Origin: Terriglobia bacterium
GTDB lineage: Bacteria > Acidobacteriota > Terriglobia > Terriglobales > Acidobacteriaceae
Reading direction: 5' to 3'
NCBI GenBank assembly: GCA_021325035.1
Contig: JAJPHW010000064.1
Coordinates: 1 to 47,024, forward strand
Length of the DNA: 47,024 nucleotides
Part shown: piece after piece, positions 6,946 through 16,226 of the stretch
Numbering within the stretch: the first letter of the stretch is position 1
Layout: each line of letters begins with the position of its first letter
The notes under the pieces: model-generated
What the model was told of the DNA's origin: nothing
The model's database searches: none
What the model saw: only the letters and a program-made list of their open reading frames with translations
Made by a program: the position numbers and the translations under genes

Positions 6946-9639
6946 GTGAGTCAAATTTCCACAAGCCGAGTGCCAGAGCCGATCAACCATCCTGTTTCGG
7001 CGGAGCCTGGCGTGTCGGCGGCTGAACGGCAGCTCATTGAAAACTGGAACCAGACGCAGACAGCTTATCCTTCGTCGTCCTGTCTGCACGAACTTTTTGA
7101 AGAGCAAGCCAGATCAAATTCTGAAGCGATTGCAGTCGTTCTTGGTAATCAACAGCTCACCTATCGCGAACTAAATGAAAAAGCCAATCAACTGGCGCGC
7201 CATCTGCAAAAATTAGGTGTAGGAAAAAACATACCCGTTGCGATCGGCCTTGCATCATCCCCTGAATTTGCGATTTCTTTGCTGGCCGTATTGAAAGCAG
7301 GCGGCGCGTGCGTACCTCTCGATCCCAGCTATCCCCAGCCACGCTTGCAACTGATGCTTGAAGACGTAAAGGCTCCAGTCCTCCTCACAAAGCATGGACA
7401 GTTGCCGGACATCGCGCCGGCATCCACGCAAACGCTCGATTTCACTACTCTCTCTTCCCTGCTCTCTGCCTATGCCGTTGAAAATCTTCCGGCGACGGCC
7501 ACGCCTGACAGCGTGGCTTATATCATCTACACCTCTGGCTCAACGGGCACGCCCAAAGGCGTGCTGCTTGGGCATCGGGGTTTGGTGAATCACAGCGCGG
7601 CCTCATTGAGCTTGTATGGATTGAGTCCGCGCGACCGCGTTCTACAGTTTTCTTCCATCAGCTTCGACATTGCGATTGAAGAAATTTTTCCCACCTGGGC
7701 CGCTGGCGGCACTGTCGTTTTCAAAACGGAAGACTTTTCTCTCGGTTTTGCCGAATTCATGAGTTTTATCCAGAGGCAGGCTATCAGTGTTCTGGATTTG
7801 CCGACGGCTTACTGGCATGAGTGGACAAATTACCTTCACGAAAATCCGCGTCTGCCATTACCGGAGGCTTTGCGTTTAGTGATTGTCGGCGGGGAAAAAG
7901 TTTCAGTCGCCGGACTCACGCGTTGGCAGGAACGGGTGCGGGGGAAAATAAGCTGGGTAAATACTTACGGCCCCAGCGAAGCCAGCGTAATCGCAACCGC
8001 ATTTGCACCAGAAAATAGTGGATGCACATTGAACGCCGTTCCCATCGGGCGCCCGATTGCCAATACGCAAATTCATTTGCTGGATGCGAATTTGCAACAA
8101 GTTCCGATCGGCGCGCCGGGAGAGATTTTTATCGGCGGGGATGGTGTTGCGCTCGGCTATTTAAATCGTCCTGATCTGACTGCGGAAAAATTCGTGTCCG
8201 ATCCTTTTTGCTCGGGCGCCCGCTTGTATCGGACTGGCGACATGGCGCGCTATCGCAGCAATGGCGAAATCGAATTTCTCGGACGGCAGGATAATCAAGT
8301 TAAAATCCGCGGCTTCCGCGTGGAACCGGGCGAGATCGAAGAGGTATTGGGCCGCCATGAAAATATTCGCGAAGCTGCCGTAATCGCGCAGGAATCCAGC
8401 CCAGGGCAAAAGCGCCTGGTCGCGTATGTGGTTCTGTCGCGCTCGTTAGCGGGCGGCAGCGATGATCTACGGAATTATTTGAAAGACCGTTTGCCCGATT
8501 ACATGGTGCCTTGGGCGTTTATTACGCTTGATGCGATGCCCATGACTCCAAACGGCAAAATTGACCGCCGCGCTTTGTCGTTGCAGCAGCAGCCGCAGCC
8601 GGGTGTGCCGGCTATTAAGAACGACGGAAGTTTAACATCGAAGATTGCCACAATCTGGCAGGAATTGCTTGGCCGTCCTGTAGGCCTTCAAGATAATTTT
8701 TTTGAATTAGGCGGACATTCTTTATTGGCCGCACGGATGATGCATCGCCTTGGCCAGATTGTCGGGCGTCCACTTCCTTTGGCGATTTTGTTACAAGCTC
8801 CCACGATCGAACAGCTCAGCTCCGCGCTGGAAAATCCGGAGAACGGGCTTTCTCAATTTTGGTCTTCGATTGTTGCCATTCAGCCGCAAGGCGCGAACCC
8901 GCCATTTTTCTGTATCCACGGAGTTGGCGGAAATGTTGTGGGCTTTCGCGATCTTGGCCGACACATGGGGCCGACACATCCGTTCTATGGACTACAGGCT
9001 CGCGGATTAGATGGGACCCACCCGTGTCTGACGAGTGTGGAGGAAATGGCGGCGCAATATCTTCAGGATATTCGCAGTGTGCAGCCGCAAGACCCATATT
9101 TTATAGGCGGGTATTCTTTTGGCGGATTGGTCGCATACGAAATGGCGCGCCAACTCACCGCTCGTGGTGAGCAAGTTGCATTTCTAGCCCTGTTCGACAC
9201 ATCGCCGGGAAATGTAAAGCCGCAAACTGCATCGTTGCTGAAGTCATTCGCCAGGCCCACTCCGAAGTTTTTGTTTTCAGACTTGCCCCGTGGCCTCTAC
9301 AAAGGCGTACGACGGCGCGTGCGCGCGTTGCGCGTTCCCCGCTCTTTGAAAAACGTATTCTTTGCCAATACTCGTGCCGCCGAGCAATATGCGCTGAAGC
9401 CCTACGACGGAAAGATCACATTGTTCCGCGCTACAGAGAAATCGCTGCGCGCCGCCAGCAATCCGTATGCCGCGTGGAAGAATCTTGCCCTGGGTGGTCT
9501 CGAATTTCAGGATATTTCCGGCGACCACTACGGGGTGCTCGTCGAGCCCCAGGTGGCCACCTTCGCCGAACGCCTCAAAGGCTGCATTGACGAAGCGGCC
9601 CGCACAAGCCGTTCTTATGTTGAACAGGCCGTCAGCTAG
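6946..9639 (+). CDS. Free-standing A-T-TE nonribosomal peptide synthetase module
   Basis: About 897 aa from GTG 6946; GTG 7012 with GGAG at 7002-7005 is an equally good start. The frame stays open further upstream inside the preceding gene, which I do not count. Order is adenylation (~25-555), carrier (F-F-E-L-G-G-H-S, Ser592) and thioesterase (~625-890: G-Y-S-F-G-G, Ser724; G-D-H-Y near the end). Core A motifs are intact: Y-T-S-G-S-T-G-T-P-K-G, Y-G-P-S-E, Y-R-T-G-D, N-G-K-I-D. There is no condensation domain. Pocket residues aligned by eye to GrsA PheA read D-I-E-D-I-G-T-V-I-K. The acidic pair at positions 239/278 recalls some lysine-type codes, so a basic amino acid is possible. It may load and release or transfer a single amino acid. 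Confidence 0.88.
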   Translation: MSQISTSRVPEPINHPVSAEPGVSAAERQLIENWNQTQTAYPSSSCLHELFEEQARSNSEAIAVVLGNQQLTYRELNEKANQLARHLQKLGVGKNIPVAIGLASSPEFAISLLAVLKAGGACVPLDPSYPQPRLQLMLEDVKAPVLLTKHGQLPDIAPASTQTLDFTTLSSLLSAYAVENLPATATPDSVAYIIYTSGSTGTPKGVLLGHRGLVNHSAASLSLYGLSPRDRVLQFSSISFDIAIEEIFPTWAAGGTVVFKTEDFSLGFAEFMSFIQRQAISVLDLPTAYWHEWTNYLHENPRLPLPEALRLVIVGGEKVSVAGLTRWQERVRGKISWVNTYGPSEASVIATAFAPENSGCTLNAVPIGRPIANTQIHLLDANLQQVPIGAPGEIFIGGDGVALGYLNRPDLTAEKFVSDPFCSGARLYRTGDMARYRSNGEIEFLGRQDNQVKIRGFRVEPGEIEEVLGRHENIREAAVIAQESSPGQKRLVAYVVLSRSLAGGSDDLRNYLKDRLPDYMVPWAFITLDAMPMTPNGKIDRRALSLQQQPQPGVPAIKNDGSLTSKIATIWQELLGRPVGLQDNFFELGGHSLLAARMMHRLGQIVGRPLPLAILLQAPTIEQLSSALENPENGLSQFWSSIVAIQPQGANPPFFCIHGVGGNVVGFRDLGRHMGPTHPFYGLQARGLDGTHPCLTSVEEMAAQYLQDIRSVQPQDPYFIGGYSFGGLVAYEMARQLTARGEQVAFLALFDTSPGNVKPQTASLLKSFARPTPKFLFSDLPRGLYKGVRRRVRALRVPRSLKNVFFANTRAAEQYALKPYDGKITLFRATEKSLRAASNPYAAWKNLALGGLEFQDISGDHYGVLVEPQVATFAERLKGCIDEAARTSRSYVEQAVS

Positions 9640-9642
9640 GCC

Positions 9643-9646
9643 GGAG
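9643..9646 (+). promoter_or_regulatory. RBS supporting a TTG start
   Basis: GGAG lies 8 nt before TTG at 9655, immediately after the stop of the A-T-TE gene. It supports the rare start codon over the inner ATG at 9712. Confidence 0.55.
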
Positions 9647-9654
9647 ATCGAATT

Positions 9655-11142
9655 TTGCCCGAATTGAATTCCACGGAAATACATCGCGATGATGCTGCCA
9701 TAGCGGTTGAGATGCGTGCCAGCATCGAGGCTTCTCTGGAAGCCAGCGAGAATGCAGGTGAGCCGGCTACTTTAGGCTGGCCGTGGACGGTGCTGCCTCC
9801 GCGCATGTTCGGCGTTCATCGCGACACGGTGCGGAAAAGGTTGCTGCCTCTGGCCAGCAAAGGCGGATTTGCCATTGCCGATCAGGGATTGATTTCGGGG
9901 TCGAATTTTGCCATCAGCATTTTGCTGGCACGATGGTTAGGCGCCGATCAATATGGCGCTTATGCAGTTGCTTTCGGTATTTTTGTTTTGCTGTCGCTGG
10001 TCTATCAGGCGCTTGTGCTTGAGCCGATGGCGGTGTTCGGCGGTTCGTCTTATCACAACTGCCTCAAGCAATATCTCAGCACACTGCTGCGGATTCATCT
10101 GGTTATTTCTGTTTCTTTGTGCGTTGTTCTCGGCATTTCAGCGGTTGTTCTTCATAGCTTTAGCCATGCCGGTGGTCTTGCTGGAGCCATGGCGGGAGTA
10201 ACCATCGCCTCTCCGTGCGTTCTTGTATTTGGACTCGCGCGGCGAATGTTTTATCTGGAACTGTCACCCGCTGAAGCCGCCGCAGGTTCCCTCATTTATT
10301 GCTGCCTGATTATGGCGGCGCTTTTTGTTGCATTTCGGCATGGACTGCTGTCTCCCTTCAGCGCATTTTTGCTTATCGCCTTCGGCGCTTTCGGGACGGG
10401 TGTCGCCATGTGGATCCGCATGCGAGCCAAACTTCCTCCCGGAGAAGCCGGTCCTTCGCTGAGTGAAACCTGGTCTCGACATTGGGGTTATGGGCGCTGG
10501 GCATTGGCCAGTAGCGTGGCAGGCTGGATTCCCGCAAATATTTATTACCCGCTAATCAGTTCTTTCCACGGGATGGCGGCATCGGGCCAACTCAAAGCGC
10601 TGATGAATTTGACGCTGCCTCTCGAGCAAGTGAAAGCTGCATTGTCCATGCTGTTCCTGCCCTACGCCGCCAGAGTAGCAGCGCGGAAAGATGGGTCAGG
10701 CGCGACCGCATTGACAGCACAGATGACGCTTCTCGCTTTTGCAGGAGCAGTCGTTTATTGGGCATTGATTTTGCCTTTTCCCAAGTATGTATTTCATTTG
10801 ATGTACTCGGGCAAATATCTGGATGTAGTGCATCTTCTGCCGATCGTAGCGATCGGTTCCATCGTCTGGAGTGCGGCTTATGGCCCGGCCATCGCCCTCC
10901 GGGGTATGGAAGCGCCGGATTTAGTGTTCAAGGCATTCGCCGTGGCGACGATCGGGTCATTAGTAATCGGGGTGCCTGCGACCTGGTTCTTCGGATTGCA
11001 GGGAGCTATATGGGGTGGAAATCTGGCGGATTTCAGCTCCTTGATCATGGTTTTTGTAGTGTTGCGGCGCAAACTTCGTCAACGTGCTGCACAAGTAATT
11101 ATGAATGAATCGTTAGCGACTGATGGCGGGCAACCGTCCTAA
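9655..11142 (+). CDS. Wzx-like polysaccharide flippase / oligosaccharide transporter
   Basis: 495 aa from TTG (GGAG 8 nt upstream). A hydrophilic N-terminal ~65 residues is followed by about 12 hydrophobic segments. The first of these carries G-L-I-S-G-S-N-F-A-I-S-I-L-L-A-R-W-L-G-A-D-Q-Y-G-A-Y, the usual start of the polysaccharide-synthesis/MATE-like superfamily. Such proteins flip undecaprenyl-linked repeat units across the inner membrane. The long, polar N-terminal extension is unusual for Wzx. The position between NRPS and glycan-modifying genes fits a role in moving a decorated lipid-linked unit (inference). Confidence 0.82.
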   Translation: MPELNSTEIHRDDAAIAVEMRASIEASLEASENAGEPATLGWPWTVLPPRMFGVHRDTVRKRLLPLASKGGFAIADQGLISGSNFAISILLARWLGADQYGAYAVAFGIFVLLSLVYQALVLEPMAVFGGSSYHNCLKQYLSTLLRIHLVISVSLCVVLGISAVVLHSFSHAGGLAGAMAGVTIASPCVLVFGLARRMFYLELSPAEAAAGSLIYCCLIMAALFVAFRHGLLSPFSAFLLIAFGAFGTGVAMWIRMRAKLPPGEAGPSLSETWSRHWGYGRWALASSVAGWIPANIYYPLISSFHGMAASGQLKALMNLTLPLEQVKAALSMLFLPYAARVAARKDGSGATALTAQMTLLAFAGAVVYWALILPFPKYVFHLMYSGKYLDVVHLLPIVAIGSIVWSAAYGPAIALRGMEAPDLVFKAFAVATIGSLVIGVPATWFFGLQGAIWGGNLADFSSLIMVFVVLRRKLRQRAAQVIMNESLATDGGQPS

Positions 11143-11173
11143 CTTATTGTATTTACGTTGACGAACGAGGAGC

Positions 11174-11177
11174 GGAG
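11174..11177 (+). promoter_or_regulatory. RBS fixing the sulfotransferase start
   Basis: GGAG lies 7 nt before ATG 11185. This favours that start over the upstream in-frame TTG at 11158. Confidence 0.65.
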
Positions 11178-11184
11178 TAAACCA

Positions 11185-12069
11185 ATGAGTACCCAGAATC
11201 AGGAAAATGCGGCCAAGAAACCCGAGACCAGGAAAGCGAAGCTTCGCTTCCTGTTGTCCAAGACCCCGGTCCGCATTCCCGTAATGTGGCTACGCCACCG
11301 CGGACTAAATCCCCACGATATTTTCTTCTCGACCTATCCCCGATCCGGCACAACATGGACGCGCTTCACCATGTTTGAGATCCTCACGGGTGAGAGTGCG
11401 ACCTTTGAATCGGTCAACTCCCTGCTGCTAGGTGTGGGCATGCAGGATCGCGCGCGCAGCGTGCTTCCCAACGGTGGACGGCTCATCGGCACGCATGAAC
11501 CTTTCCGCAAAGAGTACAAGCGATCGATTTATCTCATGCGCGATGTGCGCGACGTAATCCTCTCGGAATTTGCCTTCATGACCGCGCTCGACCGTTTTCA
11601 CGGCGACATGGACAAATTCCTAAAGGTATTTTTTAAAGGCAAAGTCACCGGTTATGGATCATGGCAGGCCCATGTGGCTTCCTGGCTTGATTGCCCCTAC
11701 TACGGCACCGATAATCTTTTAATCATGCGCTATGAAGATTTGCGCAAAGATCCTGAAGCGGGCTTCACCAAGTTGCTGCACTTTGCAGGGCTTGAGCGCG
11801 ACCCCGAGCATGTGCGCCGCGCCATCGCCAACAATTCCGTTGAACAAATGCGCGCCAAAGAGTTGCAATCGCCCCGTAAAGCATCCGTTCGCGGCAAGTT
11901 TGTCGGCGCTGGCAAAGTCAAAGGCTGGCAAGGCAAATTCACCGATGAACAACTCGCCATGATTGAGCACTACGCAGGCGACGTGATGGATCGTGTGGGC
12001 TATGCGCGCCATGAACCGGCAGCCAGTTCGATGGCGGGTGAACAACTTCTCGCGGTCAACCGCGGATAA
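11185..12069 (+). CDS. PAPS-dependent sulfotransferase 1
   Basis: 294 aa. The 5'-phosphosulfate loop is Y-P-R-S-G-T-T-W-T-R (~residues 53-62) and the 3'-phosphate motif is Y-L-M-R-D-V-R-D-V-I-L-S (~115-126). A downstream R-Y-E-D-L-R-K-D-P segment and the C-terminal K-G-W-Q-G-K-F-T-D-E-Q are typical of Sulfotransfer_1. It should transfer sulfate from PAPS to a hydroxyl or amine, most simply on the polysaccharide repeat unit in the cytosol. Because NRPS genes are also present, a carrier-bound amino acid is an alternative acceptor. A second, different sulfotransferase is at 27433-28536. Confidence 0.9.
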   Translation: MSTQNQENAAKKPETRKAKLRFLLSKTPVRIPVMWLRHRGLNPHDIFFSTYPRSGTTWTRFTMFEILTGESATFESVNSLLLGVGMQDRARSVLPNGGRLIGTHEPFRKEYKRSIYLMRDVRDVILSEFAFMTALDRFHGDMDKFLKVFFKGKVTGYGSWQAHVASWLDCPYYGTDNLLIMRYEDLRKDPEAGFTKLLHFAGLERDPEHVRRAIANNSVEQMRAKELQSPRKASVRGKFVGAGKVKGWQGKFTDEQLAMIEHYAGDVMDRVGYARHEPAASSMAGEQLLAVNRG

Positions 12070-12076
12070 TTACACA

Positions 12077-12105
12077 AGGCGAATTCCGTTCGAGGAATTC
12101 GCTTT
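12077..12105 (+). terminator. Intergenic hairpin inside the block
   Basis: GCGAATTCC (12079-12087) pairs perfectly with GGAATTCGC (12094-12102) across 6 nt. Flanking AA/TT and a G-T wobble could extend the stem. Only a short T run follows, so it is a weak terminator, attenuator or mRNA-processing structure. Confidence 0.45.
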
Positions 12106-12158
12106 CGATACTTCCAAAATCCAGACATTCAGTATTTTTCGACTCATGCAGTTCCCGC

Positions 12159-13400
12159 ATGAAGATCCTTCTCGTACACAATACTTATCAGTTGCCCGGC
12201 GGCGAAGATGTAGTCTGCGCCCGCGAACGTGATCTATTGCGCGCGCATGGACACACCGTCGAGGAATACCAGCGCAGCAATCACGAAATCGAACAATATT
12301 CGCCACTTCAGCGCATGCAGATGGCAGTAAATGTAGTCTGGAATTCAGATTCCAAGCACGATTTCGAAGGCCGTCTGCGTGAGTTCCGGCCCGACCTGGT
12401 TCATGTGCACAATACTTTCATGGTCATCTCGCCTTCGATCTATAGCGCGTGTCATGAATTTGGAGTGCCGGTCGTACAAACTTTGCACAACTATCGCCTA
12501 CTCTGCCCGGCTGCAACGTTCTTCCGGAATGGCAAACCATGCCATGACTGTGAGTCACACTTGGGGCATAGCATCGCACACGGTTGCTACCGGGATTCGC
12601 GTTTATCCACGGCGTCTGTCGCCGCTATGCTGGCCTGGCATCGGGCAGCAGGGACTTACTCCAAGTTCATCAACCGATATATAGCCCTGACCGAGTTTTC
12701 CCGCAGTAATTTTTTGCGTGCGGGTTTTGAACCTACGCGTATTATGGTGAAGTCTAATTTTGTAAACCCCGATCCGGGAGAACGTACAACGGACGGGGAT
12801 TATGCGTTGTACATCGGCCGCATATCCCCAGAGAAGGGATTGCGGACGGTTTTGGCAGCCTGGCGAAAGCTGCCGCAAGCGATTCCGTTGCGTCTGGCGG
12901 GAACGGGGCCGCTAGTAGATGTACTCAAAGGGGAGGCAGCAGCGCTTGGGTCGCACGTACAGTATCTCGGGCAAGTCCCGGGAGCGCGTGTGATGCAAGA
13001 GATGAAAGGCGCTCGTTTTCTGATTTTCCCCAGCGAGTTATACGAAAATTTTCCGCTCACGTTATGTGAAGCATTTGCTTGCGGAGTGCCCGTCGTTGCA
13101 TCTGACATCGGCGCGATGAAGGAAATTGTAGAGGACGGTAAAACTGGTCTTCACTTTCGCGCTGGAGACGCAAATGACCTGGCAAAAAAAATTGAATACG
13201 CCTGGACCAGACGCGAGGAAATGCGGCAATTCGGTAAACAAGCGCGAGTGGAGTTCGAAAATAAGTACACAGCTGAGATGAACTACCGCCGATTGATGGA
13301 GATTTATGGCTCCGTGCTTTCTACCGAAACCAAAGCGCGGACCGGCTTTAAGAACGTACTAGATTCTGACGCGGTGTGTGAACAGACGGCACATGCATGA
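12159..13400 (+). CDS. Glycosyltransferase family 4 (GT-B)
   Basis: 413 aa. The N-terminal Rossmann half opens M-K-I-L-L-V-H-N-T-Y with a Gly-Gly-Glu loop and includes V-H-V-H-N-T-F. The C-terminal Glycos_transf_1 half (~215-370) has Y-I-G-R-I-S-P-E-K-G and the E-x7-E-type motif P-S-E-L-Y-E-N-F-P-L-T-L-C-E-A-F. GT4 enzymes are retaining and use nucleotide-sugar donors; donor and linkage cannot be read here. A Cys-rich patch (L-C-P-A-A ... C-H-D-C-E) recurs in a subset of this family. The gene ends in an ATGA overlap with the deacetylase, so the two are translationally coupled. Confidence 0.92.
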   Translation: MKILLVHNTYQLPGGEDVVCARERDLLRAHGHTVEEYQRSNHEIEQYSPLQRMQMAVNVVWNSDSKHDFEGRLREFRPDLVHVHNTFMVISPSIYSACHEFGVPVVQTLHNYRLLCPAATFFRNGKPCHDCESHLGHSIAHGCYRDSRLSTASVAAMLAWHRAAGTYSKFINRYIALTEFSRSNFLRAGFEPTRIMVKSNFVNPDPGERTTDGDYALYIGRISPEKGLRTVLAAWRKLPQAIPLRLAGTGPLVDVLKGEAAALGSHVQYLGQVPGARVMQEMKGARFLIFPSELYENFPLTLCEAFACGVPVVASDIGAMKEIVEDGKTGLHFRAGDANDLAKKIEYAWTRREEMRQFGKQARVEFENKYTAEMNYRRLMEIYGSVLSTETKARTGFKNVLDSDAVCEQTAHA

Positions 13401-14257
13401 GCTGTAACTGCGAAGAACAAAACGTGAAGGTGTTGGAGCCGCAGGAAAAGACTGCGATAGTGCCTACCTCTGTGAATAGAACGGCTTACGTCAGCATCAG
13501 TGTGGACGATGGGCATCCTCTCGACATGCTTACTGCGGAGCTCTTGACGAAATACGGAGTTCCCGCGACTTTTTATGCGCCGGCGCGGAATCCTGAGCGC
13601 AGAGTGCTGAACCCTACGCAACTCCGGGAGATCGCCCAAAGTTTTGAAATCGGCAGTCATACCTTGAATCATCTGCCTCTAACTACAGTGACGGCTGAAC
13701 GGGCATGGCTGGAAATTTCTGAAGGTAAAGCGTGGCTGCAGGATTTACTTGGCCGCACGGTCTCTTCTTTTTGCTACCCGCGCGGCAAGTACACGCGCAA
13801 TATCATCAGCATGGTTGAGCGTGCCGGGTTTCTCGGCGCTCGCACCTGCGCATTGAACCGTACCGATTTCCCCGACAGTCCTTTCCGTTTTGGGGTAAGC
13901 ACCCAGGCCCACAACCATGCTCGAAGCATTCAGCTTCGTCATGCTCTGCTGGAAGGAAACTTCCGCGGCATCATGGATTACGTGCGCGTTTACCATACGG
14001 AAACCAAATGGGAAAGCCATTTTGAGCGCGCCCTTGACGTGGTTGAAGCAGAAGGCGGAGTGGCCCATTTGACCATGCATAGCTGGGAAATCGACGACAA
14101 CGGCGATTGGGACAAATTTGAAGACATGCTGCGCATGATTTCGCAACGTCCGCAATTAAAGCGCGTGACGAACGGTGAACTTTACGCAGAATGGGCTGCC
14201 CAGCATCCGGAATATGTAGCAGAGCACGCGTCTGCGTCCACGCATTCGACTGCTTAG
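13397..14257 (+). CDS. NodB-type polysaccharide deacetylase
   Basis: 286 aa, overlapping the GT4 stop by 4 nt. The NodB motifs are present: S-V-D-D-G-H (motif 1, metal-binding Asp), S-H-T-L-N-H (motif 2, metal-binding His pair), and a modified motif 3, F-C-Y-P-R-G-K-Y. A late H-S-W-E matches motif 5. Family members remove N-acetyl groups from glycans. The first ~35 residues are hydrophilic with no signal peptide, so it probably acts in the cytosol on a precursor, exposing an amine that could later be acylated or sulfated (inference). Coupling to the GT4 suggests both act on the same sugar. Confidence 0.87.
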   Translation: MSCNCEEQNVKVLEPQEKTAIVPTSVNRTAYVSISVDDGHPLDMLTAELLTKYGVPATFYAPARNPERRVLNPTQLREIAQSFEIGSHTLNHLPLTTVTAERAWLEISEGKAWLQDLLGRTVSSFCYPRGKYTRNIISMVERAGFLGARTCALNRTDFPDSPFRFGVSTQAHNHARSIQLRHALLEGNFRGIMDYVRVYHTETKWESHFERALDVVEAEGGVAHLTMHSWEIDDNGDWDKFEDMLRMISQRPQLKRVTNGELYAEWAAQHPEYVAEHASASTHSTA

Positions 14258-14330
14258 TGGTATGTGATCCCTAACTTAATTCCTCCCGGTCTCTCCCCGG
14301 CCGGTTGTACTCAAGGCCATTACTAAATCT

Positions 14331-16196
14331 ATGTCCAGTTCGGAACGACCTGCGGAAGCCCCCCCGGCAGGAAGCGAAATTTTGCGCTTCCCGAACGGCA
14401 GCATAATCCCTGACACAAGCGCTCCGCCTTCATCGGTGGTGCAAATGGTCAGCTATTTTGCGCGCACGACGCCCGATGCTACGGCGCTGCAATCCGAAGC
14501 CGAGGCTATTTCTTACGGAGAACTCGAAGCCCAGGCCAATCAACTCGCCCACTATCTGCGCAGTTTGGGTGTAGGCACGGACGTACTCGTCGGCTTGTGT
14601 TTGGAACGGTCCGTTGCCATGGTGGTGGCAGCATTGGCGATTATGAAGGCAGGCGGCGCATATTTACCGCTCGATCCGGCCTATCCCGCCGAGCGGCTCG
14701 CTTACATGCTTGAGGATTCGCGCGTTCCAGTTCTCATCACCAGGAACGCCATTAGTCGCACGCTGGCAACCGGCAAACGAACAGTGGTCGAACTTGATCA
14801 CCGGACCTCGGAAATTGCGCGGCAACCGCGTACTGCACTCGATGCCGCACAATCAGGAAAAGATCTCGCGTATGTGATTTATACCTCCGGTTCGGATGGT
14901 CATCCCAAGGGCGCGCAGATCACTCATGCTGGACTTCTGAATTTGATTTTGTGGCATCAGCGAGCGTTTCACATCACCGCCGCTGATCGCGCCAGCCAGC
15001 TTGCAAGCATGAGTTTTGATGCAGCGGTATGGGAACTCTGGCCTTACCTAGCGAGTGGCGCGAGTGTCACGTTCTGCGATGAGATGACGCGGCTCACGCC
15101 CCAATCTCTCCATGCGTGGCTGCTGAATAAACAAATCACAATTGGCTTCGTCCCGACCGCGCTTGCGGAACGGTTGATGACCATGGAGTGGCCTTCGCAC
15201 TGCTCGTTGCGCACGTTGCTTACCGGCGCGGACACGTTACATAGATACCCAGCGTCGAATCTACCTTTTCAAGTCGTGAATAACTATGGCCCGACCGAAT
15301 GTACCGTCGTGACAACGTCCGGAGTTGTACCACCGCGCGGCAACAACGAAAGCCAGCCTTCCATTGGCCGCCCCATTGACAACGTGGAAGTTCACATTCT
15401 GGATGAAGCATTGAAGCCAGTCGCTCCGGGGGCAAGCGGGGAGTTGTGCATCGGCGGCGCTGGTCTGGCGCGGGGATACCTCCACCGCCCTGATCTCGAT
15501 CAGGAGAAATTTATTTCTCATCCGCTGCTTGCTGGAGCGCGTTTGTACCGCACCGGAGATTTGGCGCGGCAACTGCCCAACGGAGAAATCGAATTTATCG
15601 GGCGCCGCGACGGACAAATCAAAATTCGCGGCTTCCGCGTTGAGCCCAATGAAATTGTCAGCCTGCTCGACCAACACCCCGGCGTGCAGGCGAGCATGGT
15701 CATCGCGCGTGAAGATGTCGGCGACAGCAAACAGCTCATCGCTTATGTAGTGCCGGTGCCAGACTCAGAGTTGACCCACACTTCCCTGATTGAATTTTCC
15801 CGCGAACGCTTGCCCGATTACATGGTGCCAGCCATTTTTGTGCGCATGGACACCCTGCCGCTGAATCACAATGGCAAAGTGGACCGCACACAACTTCCTC
15901 TGCCTGACGCCGGCAATATCATCGGTGATGGCAAACGCAGCTCGCCCCAAAACGCCATAGAAGCCCGCATCGTCGCAATTCTCTCAGAACTTCTTGGTGT
16001 ACCCGGTATTGGCACGCAGGACAACTTCTTCTTTCTGGGCGGCCACTCTTTATTGGGTACGCAGTTGATCGCACGTCTGCGCGACAGCTTCGGCGTGGAA
16101 CTCTCGTTACGCCGCATTTTCGATTCCCCCACCGCGGCGGAGCTCGCAGTGGAAATCGAAACGCGACTGTCAAAAATCAGTCCAGCAGCGGACTGA
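14331..16196 (+). CDS. NRPS A-T didomain with leucine-type specificity code
   Basis: 621 aa. The adenylation domain spans ~35-535 (Y-T-S-G-S-D-G-H-P-K-G, N-Y-G-P-T-E, Y-R-T-G-D-L, N-G-K-V-D-R) and the carrier ~550-615 (F-F-L-G-G-H-S, Ser573). The third Gly-region position of motif A3 has S-D-G instead of S-T-G. Aligning by eye to GrsA PheA gives pocket residues D-A-W-F-L-G-N-V-V-K, which I recognise as a classical Leu code. There is no condensation or release domain. The next gene is a P450, the arrangement seen in NovH/NovI-like pairs where the P450 hydroxylates the carrier-bound amino acid. The predicted product is leucyl-S-carrier. Confidence 0.92.
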   Translation: MSSSERPAEAPPAGSEILRFPNGSIIPDTSAPPSSVVQMVSYFARTTPDATALQSEAEAISYGELEAQANQLAHYLRSLGVGTDVLVGLCLERSVAMVVAALAIMKAGGAYLPLDPAYPAERLAYMLEDSRVPVLITRNAISRTLATGKRTVVELDHRTSEIARQPRTALDAAQSGKDLAYVIYTSGSDGHPKGAQITHAGLLNLILWHQRAFHITAADRASQLASMSFDAAVWELWPYLASGASVTFCDEMTRLTPQSLHAWLLNKQITIGFVPTALAERLMTMEWPSHCSLRTLLTGADTLHRYPASNLPFQVVNNYGPTECTVVTTSGVVPPRGNNESQPSIGRPIDNVEVHILDEALKPVAPGASGELCIGGAGLARGYLHRPDLDQEKFISHPLLAGARLYRTGDLARQLPNGEIEFIGRRDGQIKIRGFRVEPNEIVSLLDQHPGVQASMVIAREDVGDSKQLIAYVVPVPDSELTHTSLIEFSRERLPDYMVPAIFVRMDTLPLNHNGKVDRTQLPLPDAGNIIGDGKRSSPQNAIEARIVAILSELLGVPGIGTQDNFFFLGGHSLLGTQLIARLRDSFGVELSLRRIFDSPTAAELAVEIETRLSKISPAAD

Positions 16197-16226
16197 CCGC
16201 TCCTCCATCGTTTTTCGTATCGCCAC

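Noticed and set aside
6961-6990. V-P-E-P residues near the A-T-TE start as a possible PEP-CTERM signal
   Set aside because: It is at the N-terminus of a cytosolic enzyme, with no following membrane helix or basic tail. No PEP-CTERM protein or exosortase was found.
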